NCBI GenBank assembly: GCA_964560875.1 | Contig: CAZLMW010000029.1 | Location: forward strand, 10,282-74,281 | Length of the DNA: 64,000 bases | Direction: 5' to 3' | From: CAZLMW01 sp964560875 | GTDB lineage: Bacteria > Myxococcota_A > UBA9042 | In this document: one piece after another, positions 9,915 to 17,672 of the stretch | Layout: each line of letters opens with the position of its first letter | Numbering within the stretch: position 1 is the stretch's first letter | Made by a program: the position numbers and the translations under genes | Notes under the pieces: model-generated | The model's database searches: none | Told to the model about the DNA's origin: nothing | Seen by the model: the letters and a program-made list of their open reading frames with translations, nothing else

Positions 9915-11680
9915 CAGTCCTGCGTGTAGTCGCGCTGCACGTAAAAGCGGGCTCGGATTGCCATGAGCGCGCCGACGATGACCGCCGCCCAGCAGAAGAA
10001 CCAGAAGAACTCGGCTTGACCGAACTGGCCGCCGAGCATCGACGCCATGAATTCCTTGGCCTTGGTCAGCGCCGTCACGAACGCATTGCCGAGCGTCACC
10101 GTTAGCAGGAAGAGGCCCATGACGACCGACTTCATGCGCTTGGGAGCCTGTGTGTATGCGAATTCCAGGGCTGTGATGGATACGAGAACTTCGCTCGTGG
10201 TGAGCACCAGGTACGCGAGCACTTGCCACCAAATGCTGACAACGCCTGCGCCCTGCGCGTCGATCATCTGCTGGATGATGGCAGCGATGGCAAAGGAACC
10301 GCCGGACATGAACAGCCCGATGACCATGCGCCGCAGCGGTGTCCAAACAAGACCCACGCTCCCGGACACGCGGTAGACCAGGTTCATGATCGGGATGAGC
10401 AGCATGACCATCAGCGGGTTCCAGGCCGCGATCTGCTCCGGTTTGACCGTGATGCCGAACATCGTCGTGTCCATCGACTGGGCCTGCAGAATCCAGGTCG
10501 AGCCGTGCTGGTCGAAGATCGCCCAGAACACCGGGATGAATATGAAGATGGTGCAGACCTTGAACACCGAGTAGGGGCCCTCGGTCGCTGCGATGCCGAA
10601 GCGCTTGATCGCGGGCGCCCAGAAGTCGGCCCAAAAAGCGTTGCTGACCAGCGGGCTGTCGCTGTCCTTGTCTGTTGCTGCGGCCGCGTCATTGCTGCCG
10701 TCGTCCTTGTTGAGGCCCAGCTTCGCGGCCAGGTTGTAGACCACGATCGCCAGGAACCCGTCGTCCTGCTCGACTTTTTGGCGGTAGCGGAACACCGCGA
10801 GGCCACCGAGAAGGAACGCCACGCTGATGGCGCCGCGGATTCCCCAGCCCCATGCTGCCGGGGTGGCGAACAGGTGTCCGACGGTGAGGAACATCAGGCT
10901 GCCGGCGAGCGTATCGAGCTTGCCGAGTCGGCCGCCGGGTTTGGGCGGGACATGAACGAACTTGTCGCGGCCGAGCCAGAAGAAGAAGGTAGCGATGGCC
11001 ATCAAGACGCCGGGGACGCCGAATGCCAGGGACGTGCGCCAGAGCACGGTGCCGTCGCCGCGGATCCACGGGATCAGCAGTGTCGCGAAGAACGAACCGA
11101 AATTGATGGAGAAATAGAATATCTGGTAGATCGTCTGGACCTTGGTCCAGTTGCCGCGACCGAACTGGTCACCGACGTTTGCCGAGACGCAGGGCTTGAT
11201 GCCGCCGGCGCCGATCGCGATGCATCCAAGGCCGATTCCGACGAGCGTCAGCCGTGTCTCCGGATCTGCCGGAACGTCCGCGACGGCGAGCACGCCGTGA
11301 CCGACGCAGTACATCAGCGACAGCCACAGGATCGTCTTGTATTTGCCCCAGTAGCGGTCGGCGAGCATCGCCCCGAGCATCGGGAACGCGTAAACCGCCC
11401 CTGCAAACAGGTGGTAGGCCGCGGTGGCCTGGTCCTTGGCGATGTCGTGGGCGGCGCCGCTCAGCTGGTACAGCGAGACCAGGTGAACGGTCAGAATCGC
11501 CCGCATCCCGTAGTAGCTGAAGCGCTCGCACACCTCGTTGCCGACGATGTATCGCACGCCGGCGGGCCAACCGGTGTTTTCGTGATCGGGCGACGTTTGC
11601 CACGTCGAAGGATCGCTCTTGTCCGGCTTCACCGGCTGTTTTCCGCCGGGCGAGGGGCTCGCTGTCTGGGTCAGGCTCAT
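9914..11680 (-). CDS. POT-family (PTR2) proton-dependent oligopeptide transporter
   Basis: 588 residues with 12-14 predicted membrane helices. Helix 1 carries E-V-C-E-R-F-S-Y-Y-G, which matches the POT E-x-x-E-R proton-coupling motif (E49, E52, R53) and the F-Y-x-x-x-N-x-G-like opening. A second family region, the helix 5 stretch F-Y-F-S-I-N-F-G-S, is also clear. A soluble insert of about 40 residues rich in Asp and Ser lies midway. The family imports di- and tripeptides with protons across the inner membrane. The gene is first in a two-gene operon with the HTH-cupin regulator. Two related carriers lie at 45190-48483, so the organism relies heavily on peptide uptake. Confidence 0.9.
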   Translation of the reverse strand: MSLTQTASPSPGGKQPVKPDKSDPSTWQTSPDHENTGWPAGVRYIVGNEVCERFSYYGMRAILTVHLVSLYQLSGAAHDIAKDQATAAYHLFAGAVYAFPMLGAMLADRYWGKYKTILWLSLMYCVGHGVLAVADVPADPETRLTLVGIGLGCIAIGAGGIKPCVSANVGDQFGRGNWTKVQTIYQIFYFSINFGSFFATLLIPWIRGDGTVLWRTSLAFGVPGVLMAIATFFFWLGRDKFVHVPPKPGGRLGKLDTLAGSLMFLTVGHLFATPAAWGWGIRGAISVAFLLGGLAVFRYRQKVEQDDGFLAIVVYNLAAKLGLNKDDGSNDAAAATDKDSDSPLVSNAFWADFWAPAIKRFGIAATEGPYSVFKVCTIFIFIPVFWAIFDQHGSTWILQAQSMDTTMFGITVKPEQIAAWNPLMVMLLIPIMNLVYRVSGSVGLVWTPLRRMVIGLFMSGGSFAIAAIIQQMIDAQGAGVVSIWWQVLAYLVLTTSEVLVSITALEFAYTQAPKRMKSVVMGLFLLTVTLGNAFVTALTKAKEFMASMLGGQFGQAEFFWFFCWAAVIVGALMAIRARFYVQRDYTQD

Positions 11681-11761
11681 GTCGGTCCCGTGTTGCAGTG
11701 GCGCGCTGGATACAACACCGCGCGCCTCCCCGCAACAACGGGGCTGGTCAATGAGTCGCTG

Positions 11762-12475
11762 TTACGCGTACTTGCGCCGGATGAGCAGGGCGCCGAGGCC
11801 GACCATGACAAGAAGCGCAATCGGCGCGCCGTGGTTGGGATCCTGGGTCGCGCTGCAGCCGCCCGATGACGGAGGCGCCGCGACCGCGCAATCGACCTGG
11901 AACGCGTCGGCGAGGAAGGCGTCCTGACCCTCCTGTTCTGCAACGAGCGTCTTCTTGCCGGAGCTCAGTCCAGCGGGCACCAGCGCCACGGCCTTCGTCG
12001 AGGTCTCGACCTGCAGGGCTTTGAGCGGCTTGCCGTCCACCTTGATGATCAGCCCGGTCCCGAACCCGCGGCCGAAGATGGTGATCGCCTTGTCGGCGTC
12101 CGAGGATGCGCAGCCGTCGATCTGCACACCTTCGATCTTCAGCTTTTCGCCCGGTCCTGCGTCGGTGCCGGCGTCGATCGGTTTGCCCGCGTCCGTGCCC
12201 CCCGCGTCGACCTCCGGTTTGGCGGTGATGGTGAACGCGTCCTTGAGGAAGCCGGTCTGCTTATTGGGGTTTTCGACGATTATCGCGTACTTTCCCGGCT
12301 TGAGCCCCGGCAGAATGCTCGCTTCGATCTTCGTCTCGGTGGTCTTGTCGACCGATGCCGACTTGGCGCCCACGAGCACCGTCGCGCCCTGCTGGAAGCC
12401 GGAGCCGATGATGGTGATCGATGTGATTTCGCCTTCGACGCCTTCGGACGGGCTGACCAGGTTGAGGACCGGCTT
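11762..12475 (-). CDS. IPT/TIG-domain surface protein with MYXO-CTERM-like tail (5' partial at gap)
   Basis: The visible 237 residues are the C-terminal part; the N-terminus is lost in the run of N. There are two IPT/TIG immunoglobulin-like domains, the first near visible residues 1-85 (L-V-S-P-S-E-G then I-I-G-S-G-F-Q-Q-G-A), the second near 113-190 (I-F-G-R-G-F-G). They are joined by a linker rich in D-A-G triplets, a common low-complexity spacer in myxobacterial exported proteins. The end is G-G-C-S-A-T, a hydrophobic helix and R-R-K-Y-A, resembling the MYXO-CTERM sorting signal. Expected location is the cell surface. No catalytic residues are visible. A reading frame continuing through the gap to 13087 exists but lies antisense to holB and is not real. 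Confidence 0.75.
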   Translation of the reverse strand, partial: KPVLNLVSPSEGVEGEITSITIIGSGFQQGATVLVGAKSASVDKTTETKIEASILPGLKPGKYAIIVENPNKQTGFLKDAFTITAKPEVDAGGTDAGKPIDAGTDAGPGEKLKIEGVQIDGCASSDADKAITIFGRGFGTGLIIKVDGKPLKALQVETSTKAVALVPAGLSSGKKTLVAEQEGQDAFLADAFQVDCAVAAPPSSGGCSATQDPNHGAPIALLVMVGLGALLIRRKYA

Positions 12476-12575
12476 NNNNNNNNNNNNNNNNNNNNNNNNN
12501 NNNNNNNNNNNNNNNNNNNNNNNNNNNNNNNNNNNNNNNNNNNNNNNNNNNNNNNNNNNNNNNNNNNNNNNNNNN
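12476..12575. other. assembly gap of 100 N
   Basis: Exactly 100 consecutive N, the conventional filler for a scaffold join of unknown length. The true distance between the flanking contigs, and anything in it (the 5' end of the IPT/TIG protein, possibly genes upstream of holB), is unknown. Confidence 0.99.
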
Positions 12576-12655
12576 GGGTGTCGTCGCCAGCACATTGCCT
12601 GCCGTCCCAGCCGACCGCGATTGACCCAACGCATCGAGCCGGCCACGCTCTCGGC

Positions 12656-13705
12656 ATGGCTTGGCAGACATTCGCAACCGTGGCGGGACATCGCGCACAG
12701 CTCGACGTGCTCAAGCGCATCTGCGGCTCCGAGCATCCCGCGCATGCCTACCTGTTCGAAGGCCCGTCCGGGGTTGGCAAGCAGACCGTCGCCTGGGCGC
12801 TGGGGGCCCGGCTGGCTTGCCTCAACGCCGAAGGAAAGGGCGATGCTTGTGGCGATTGCCGTTCGTGCCACGCGCTTCAACGCGGCGAACATCCCGACAT
12901 CGCGCTGCTCTCGCGCGACGGCGCCCAGATCAAGATCGGCCAGGTCCGCGACGCCCTCAAGCGCCTGCGCTACGAACCGGTGCTGGGCCGCGCCAAGGTG
13001 CTCATCATCGAGGACGCCGAGCGCCTCCGCGAAGAGGCCGCGAACGCGCTGTTGAAGACGCTCGAGGAGCCGGCTCCCAACACCCACTTCATCCTCGTCA
13101 CCAGCGCGTCCCAGCTGCTCCTGGATACGATCCGATCGCGGACCCAGGTGCTGCGCTTCTCGCCCCTTTCTCCCGCCGATGTACGGGCCCTCCTCGCCAA
13201 CGAAGGCATCGAAGAGGAGCGGGCGGCCATCGCTGCTGCGCTTTCACAAGGCGACCTGTCGCGGGCCCGAAAGCTTAGCGATCCGGAGCTTCTCGCCGCC
13301 GTCGACGATGTGGTCCGTTTCGCGCTCAACCTCGACACCGCTCCCGGCACCTTCGCGGCGGCGTTTGTGGACGGGCTGATCGAGCAACTTGCCGCTATCG
13401 ACGGCAGCCGCGGGATGCGCGTGACACTCGACCGTGAGCGGCTCCGCTGGACCCTCGACGTCCTTCGCGCCGTCTTTCGCGACGTGATGTTGGCAGCGGC
13501 GGGCGTCAACGTGGAGGACCTGCCCCACGCCCGCTATGCCGAGTCCATCATGGCCATGGCCGAACGTGTCCGCGCTCGTGAAGTGGCCGATGTGATCACC
13601 GCCTTGGATCGGCTCGAAGACGACCTGGCCTACAATCCAAACCCGCGCGTCGCGCTGGAAGCCCAGCTGGTGTCAGCCGCCGCTACCTTGCGCGGTGCTA
13701 GCTGA
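12656..13705 (+). CDS. holB: DNA polymerase III delta' subunit (clamp loader)
   Basis: 349 residues, close to the usual 330-350 of delta'. The AAA+ domain has Walker A G-P-S-G-V-G-K-Q-T near residue 36, a zinc module C-G-D-C-R-S-C, the Walker B-like V-L-I-I-E-D-A-E and the arginine-finger position S-R-T (S-R-C in most relatives). A C-terminal collar-like helical region follows. Absence of a long tail argues against DnaX. The delta' subunit works in the clamp-loader complex that places the beta clamp on DNA. The ATG at 12656 begins M-A-W-Q-T-F, directly before the typical opening helix; longer in-frame starts run toward the gap and lack conserved residues. The gene converges with the repeat-kinase gene, 12 bases away. 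Confidence 0.9.
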   Translation: MAWQTFATVAGHRAQLDVLKRICGSEHPAHAYLFEGPSGVGKQTVAWALGARLACLNAEGKGDACGDCRSCHALQRGEHPDIALLSRDGAQIKIGQVRDALKRLRYEPVLGRAKVLIIEDAERLREEAANALLKTLEEPAPNTHFILVTSASQLLLDTIRSRTQVLRFSPLSPADVRALLANEGIEEERAAIAAALSQGDLSRARKLSDPELLAAVDDVVRFALNLDTAPGTFAAAFVDGLIEQLAAIDGSRGMRVTLDRERLRWTLDVLRAVFRDVMLAAAGVNVEDLPHARYAESIMAMAERVRAREVADVITALDRLEDDLAYNPNPRVALEAQLVSAAATLRGAS

Positions 13706-13717
13706 AGGATCGGGACG

Positions 13718-15949
13718 TCAAGCCGGGGCTGCGGCCGCGGCGCTGCTCTCGAATAGCGCCGTGTGCAGCGCGTTGGCGAGATCGGTGCAGCTGCTGAATC
13801 GATCCGCCGGATCCTTTTCCATGCACTTGTAGATGACGTCGACGACGGCGTCGGTCAGGCCCGGGTTGAACTGCCGTGGGTCGGGCACGGGTTCGAGCGC
13901 GTGGGCGACGAATATATTGCCCTCGGTGAACGGCAGGCTGCCGGTGAACATGCGGAACACGATGACGCCGAGCGCATAAATGTCGGCGCGATGGTCCACG
14001 TCTGAGCCGTCGATCTGCTCGGGCGCCATGTAATAAGGCGTGCCCGCGAGTACCGAGTTCTCACCAAAACCATCGTCGAGGACTCGCGCCAAACCGAAAT
14101 CGAGCAGCTTGCAGGTGCCGTCGTTGGCGACAAGCACGTTGTCGGGCTTGATGTCGCGGTGAATCATCCCCTTGCTGTGCGCGTGGTCGAGCGCGGCGCA
14201 GAGCTGATCGACGGACTGGTAGAGAAACTCGATGTCAGGCATCGGCTTGCCGGCGGGCAGGTGGGCGGTCAGCGGCAGGCCCTCGATGAACTCCATCGAG
14301 TAGTACGGGATGTCTTCCTCGGTACCCATGTCGTAGATGTGCACGATGTTGGGGTGGCTCAGGCTGGCCGCCATCTTGATCTCGCGCAGGAAGTATTTGC
14401 GCGCCATCTCGGTCGGCATCGAGCCTTCGATCATGAACTTCAGCACGACCGTACGATCGAGCATCTTGTCGGTCGCCCGGAACACGACGCCGTTGCCGCC
14501 CTGACCGAGCCGGTTGAGGTCGATGTAGCGCTTGACGAGCCCGCGCGGGACGCCCTGGGGCCAGCCCTCATCGTCGTTTTCGACGCCGAAGTTGAGGGCC
14601 GCTTCGCCCGCCTCCTTGGTGGCGTCGACGTAGGCAACGGTGCCCTCTATGTAGGCCGATGTTGCTTCGAAGCTCTGCGCTTCGCCGACGCGGACCAGGC
14701 CGGTCTGTTTGGAGGTCGTAGGCCCGATGAGGCCGAGATCTTCGACGTCGTCTGGATCGAATTCGAGCAGCTGAGAACGCAGGTTCTCGCCCCACATCTT
14801 GTCGTCGGGGTTGGTGGCGAGCTGTTCGACGATGCGATCGAGCAGCATCGCCCCGAGCTGGGGTTGTTTGAGGTCCACGCAGAGCTCGACGGCGCGGCGC
14901 GTGAGCCGCAGTTTGGCGTCGGCGGGCAAGGGTGCCTGGATCAGCCTGTAGAGGTTGCGAAGCGCGCCGCGGAGGTCGTCACGTTGCTGGCGAATATCCG
15001 CCGCGATCTCGATCGCCGCGATGAACTCGCTCTCGGTAGGATCGACCGATTCAGCCAGGCGTAGCGCTTCGTCGAGCTCGTTTCGCGCCATGCGCAGCTT
15101 GATGACCGCGATGCGATCGCCCTCGGCTGTCAGGCACCGAATCGCGCCCTCGGCTTCGCCGGCCTTGGAATACAGCGCGGCAGCCCGCCGAAACTGCTGC
15201 AGGTGCTCGAACATACGCGCCGCTTCTGCGTGACGGCCGTCCTTTGCGTACAGCTCGGCGGCTTCCGAACGCTTACCGCTCTTGATAAGCACCTTGCCAG
15301 CCATGTCGATGTTGCCGGCCCGTTTGAACGCAGCGAACGCCTTGTCCCACGCCTCGACCTTGGCCCACGAGCGTCCGGCGCTCTCGTGCTCGCCGCGCTC
15401 CTCGAACACCTCGGCGGCAAGCTGCAGCGCTTTTTGCTGTTCGCCGCCCTGTCGGTAGAGCTCGGCCGCCTTTTCGCGTTCGCCGGCCCGAACCAGCAGG
15501 TCCGCCGCTTCGATATTGCGTCCGCCCTTGATGGCGATGCGCGCCGCCTCCAGCCAGTTGTTGCCCTTCTTGAGCATCTCCATCTGGCCGCGATCGCTGC
15601 CCATCTTCTTGTAGCACCACGCCGCGCTGTCGTAGTCCTTCATCTTCTCGAACGCGAGCGCCGCTTTTTCCCAGTTTTCGCCCTTTCGATAGGCGCGCGC
15701 GGCGTCCGCCGGCCTATTGGCATCCGCGTAGAGAGAGGCCGCGCGATCCCACATCTGGGCGGCGGCGGCGGCCTTGGCGGCGTCCAGCTTTTTGCCCTTC
15801 GCGAGCAGCTGCTGGACCTTGCGTTCGCCCGCCCCTTCAGCTTGTTCAGAGAGATGGCGCACCAGACGCGTGATACCCCAACCGCCGATGCCCAGCACCG
15901 CGATCGCGATCGCTATGTTGATGATCGGGCCGTCCACGGTCGCGTTCAT
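13718..15949 (-). CDS. membrane Ser/Thr protein kinase with N-terminal helical repeats
   Basis: 743 residues. A single hydrophobic helix at about residues 8-28 is followed by some 350 residues of short TPR/SEL1-like helical repeats with recurring A-A-x-L-Y and A-A-R-x-F motifs, then an acidic linker and, at about 473-735, a complete Hanks-type kinase domain. Visible kinase motifs are glycine loop G-Q-G-G-N-G-V-V, V-V-L-K-F with the ATP-binding Lys, catalytic H-R-D-I-K-P-D-N, D-F-G and A-P-E. All key residues are present, so it should be active. Most bacterial kinases of this class have the kinase domain first and sensor parts after a central helix. Here the order is reversed and the kinase lies at the far C-terminus. 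The repeats probably recruit partners or substrates. No cognate phosphatase is seen nearby. Confidence 0.9.
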   Translation of the reverse strand: MNATVDGPIINIAIAIAVLGIGGWGITRLVRHLSEQAEGAGERKVQQLLAKGKKLDAAKAAAAAQMWDRAASLYADANRPADAARAYRKGENWEKAALAFEKMKDYDSAAWCYKKMGSDRGQMEMLKKGNNWLEAARIAIKGGRNIEAADLLVRAGEREKAAELYRQGGEQQKALQLAAEVFEERGEHESAGRSWAKVEAWDKAFAAFKRAGNIDMAGKVLIKSGKRSEAAELYAKDGRHAEAARMFEHLQQFRRAAALYSKAGEAEGAIRCLTAEGDRIAVIKLRMARNELDEALRLAESVDPTESEFIAAIEIAADIRQQRDDLRGALRNLYRLIQAPLPADAKLRLTRRAVELCVDLKQPQLGAMLLDRIVEQLATNPDDKMWGENLRSQLLEFDPDDVEDLGLIGPTTSKQTGLVRVGEAQSFEATSAYIEGTVAYVDATKEAGEAALNFGVENDDEGWPQGVPRGLVKRYIDLNRLGQGGNGVVFRATDKMLDRTVVLKFMIEGSMPTEMARKYFLREIKMAASLSHPNIVHIYDMGTEEDIPYYSMEFIEGLPLTAHLPAGKPMPDIEFLYQSVDQLCAALDHAHSKGMIHRDIKPDNVLVANDGTCKLLDFGLARVLDDGFGENSVLAGTPYYMAPEQIDGSDVDHRADIYALGVIVFRMFTGSLPFTEGNIFVAHALEPVPDPRQFNPGLTDAVVDVIYKCMEKDPADRFSSCTDLANALHTALFESSAAAAAPA

Positions 15950-16045
15950 CCCGTCAAGGTGTCGTGCGAACTATAGCACCAGAGCCGACGAAGAAGGAAT
16001 CGCAGGTGGCGCCTTTGTCCGGCCCATTCGGCGCGCAATCAGGCG

Positions 16046-16504
16046 TCAGCGACCCACGACGAGCAGGCGCTTGCCGCTGTCGAACAGGACCGCCGCTTTG
16101 CCGTCCGCGACCGCCTCGACGATGCCGATTCCGAACTTGCTGTGATCGATCAAGGAGCCAACGGTCGGGTCGAGCCGCGGCGAGTACTTGACCGCCTGCT
16201 CGAGGTCGCGGTCCGCGATGCGACGTTGGTAGACCCGCACGTCCTTGGTGACCTTGTCCGCCTTCGCCTTGGCCTTCGTACGGCTTCTCGGGGAACGCGC
16301 AGACCGCTTGATGCGTTCTGCGGCCGGGGCCTTGAAACGATGGACCGACGTGCAGGTGTTGCAGCGCACCTGGACGACAGCGCCGTCGACCATCGCTGTG
16401 ATGGTGTGGCCCAAGTCGAGCTTGCACTTCGAGCACCATGCGTCGATGTCGCGGCCAACAGCGGGGAGTGAGTCTTTCTTTGCGAGTCGGTGCAGATCCG
16501 TCAT
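16046..16504 (-). CDS. zinc-ribbon protein with C-terminal Tudor-like module
   Basis: 152 residues. Near residues 24-51 two C-x-x-C pairs (C-S-K-C and C-N-T-C) form a zinc ribbon. A Lys/Arg-rich segment of about 35 residues follows. The last 40 residues, with D-P-T-V-G-S-L-I-D-H-S-K-F-G-I-G-I-V and V-L-F-D-S-G, resemble the small SH3/Tudor-like barrel found at the C-terminus of UvrD/PcrA helicases and in CarD-like RNA polymerase binders. The combination suggests a small nucleic-acid or RNA-polymerase-associated protein. No exact family is known to me. It is divergent from the lipoprotein at 16593, with about 90 bases between for both promoters. Confidence 0.7.
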   Translation of the reverse strand: MTDLHRLAKKDSLPAVGRDIDAWCSKCKLDLGHTITAMVDGAVVQVRCNTCTSVHRFKAPAAERIKRSARSPRSRTKAKAKADKVTKDVRVYQRRIADRDLEQAVKYSPRLDPTVGSLIDHSKFGIGIVEAVADGKAAVLFDSGKRLLVVGR

Positions 16505-16592
16505 GGGCGGACCATGCCGCCGGGCGCGCGGGTGGTCAACCGCTGGGCCGCACGTTACGATTCGCCCGCATCAAGCCACCTCGGAGACGCCC

Positions 16593-17126
16593 ATGTTCGC
16601 GTTTTCTTCCAACCCTGCCACCCCCGCATGGGGGGCTCCCTGGCGCCGAAGTCTCGGTATTTGCGTCGTCGTCTGCGTGGCCCTGTCCGCCGCGGGCTGT
16701 GACTACGTCGATGAACAGGTCACCAAGGCGCGCATCAAGGTACTGGGAATCACGGTCTGCGAGCCTGCGCGCGAAACCGCCGAATGGGTGTTGATGAAGA
16801 CGCTCAAGGCGATGCAGGAAAAGAACGACGAAAAAGGCTGGGAGAGCTTTCAGAAGCTGCTGCACAGCCAAGAGCGCACGGTGAACAGCCTGCGAAGCTG
16901 GCGCCAGATGACGTGGCGGCGGATGCGCAAGCAGAAGGACCACTACCTCGACGAAGATGGCTGCTACAAGATCATCCAGCTGCGCAAGCTCGAGAGCAGC
17001 CGTGGCACGCTCCAAGGTCTCGAATTCTACGTCGAGAGCAACAAGAAAGAGATGGGCACGCCGTGCTCGGTCTACCGCGACAAGGACAACAAGGACCGCT
17101 GGCGCATCAAGCGCTGCTCGTTCTGA
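16593..17126 (+). CDS. lipoprotein of unknown function
   Basis: 177 residues. The ATG at 16593 gives an N-terminus with basic residues, a hydrophobic stretch and the lipobox S-A-A-G-C at about residue 35. A longer upstream in-frame extension would bury the signal and overlap the divergent gene. The mature part is helical and highly charged (many K, R, E), with C-E-P-A-R-E-T and two Cys near the C-terminus. No family is recognised. It is first of a likely three-gene unit with the hypothetical protein at 17170 and the UbiB-like kinase; spacings are 43 and 23 bases. Confidence 0.75.
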   Translation: MFAFSSNPATPAWGAPWRRSLGICVVVCVALSAAGCDYVDEQVTKARIKVLGITVCEPARETAEWVLMKTLKAMQEKNDEKGWESFQKLLHSQERTVNSLRSWRQMTWRRMRKQKDHYLDEDGCYKIIQLRKLESSRGTLQGLEFYVESNKKEMGTPCSVYRDKDNKDRWRIKRCSF

Positions 17127-17169
17127 AAAGCCGCCGCTCCGCTTCCCCAATGACGACAGGCCCACAGCC

Positions 17170-17649
17170 ATGATGCGCCACGCGCTCGAGAAGGGCATCG
17201 CCAGTCTGATCGCGAAGTTCCTGCTCGAGTCGCGACACGACGCGCTGTTCGAGTCGATCGCGCGGGCCAACGCGCTGCCGCCTGAAGAGCTTGAAAAACT
17301 GCGCAGCGAAACCCTCGAGTACCTGGGCAAAGTGCAGGAAGACGGCGCGCCCTATGCCGACGCGGTGATGGGCGCGGCCCGCGAGGTCGGCAAGACGGTG
17401 GCGGAGATGAATCCGGGCCTCACCATGGCGGGTGGCTTGGCTGCGCGCACAGCACGTGCTGCTGTTGAACACGCCATGCATCGGGCGGGCGATACCGTGC
17501 AATTCGCCGGCGAAATGGCTCGCAAGGCCGCGTCCAACATCCCCGAGCCGCCGCCGGCAAAGGCATCGACGATCCCCGATCCCCCGGTCGGCAAGGCGCC
17601 GACGCCGGCCCGATCGCCTGACAAACCCGAGCCGTCTTCGGACGCCTGA
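17170..17649 (+). CDS. hypothetical protein
   Basis: 159 residues, not recognised. Two Met codons in tandem at 17170 and 17173 mark the start. Residues 1-60 form a helical N-terminal domain (E-E-L-E-K-L-R-S-E-T-L-E). Residues 70-115 are Ala-rich and amphipathic (M-A-G-G-L-A-A-R-T-A-R-A-A). The last 40 residues are a Pro/Lys/Ala-rich tail with repeated I-P-x-P-P and P-D-P-P steps. There is no signal peptide or membrane helix, so it is probably cytoplasmic. It lies between a lipoprotein and a UbiB-like kinase on the same strand and may belong to their transcript. Confidence 0.65.
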   Translation: MMRHALEKGIASLIAKFLLESRHDALFESIARANALPPEELEKLRSETLEYLGKVQEDGAPYADAVMGAAREVGKTVAEMNPGLTMAGGLAARTARAAVEHAMHRAGDTVQFAGEMARKAASNIPEPPPAKASTIPDPPVGKAPTPARSPDKPEPSSDA

Positions 17650-17672
17650 CGGCAACCACTTCCGAGACCTTG

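Noticed and set aside
10223..11869. 548-codon + strand frame
   Set aside because: Antisense to the POT gene, highly charged Asp/Arg composition typical of a GC-rich shadow frame.
11762..13087. - strand frame spanning the N run
   Set aside because: Only the part left of the gap is protein-like; the rest is antisense to holB, and N bases allow false read-through.
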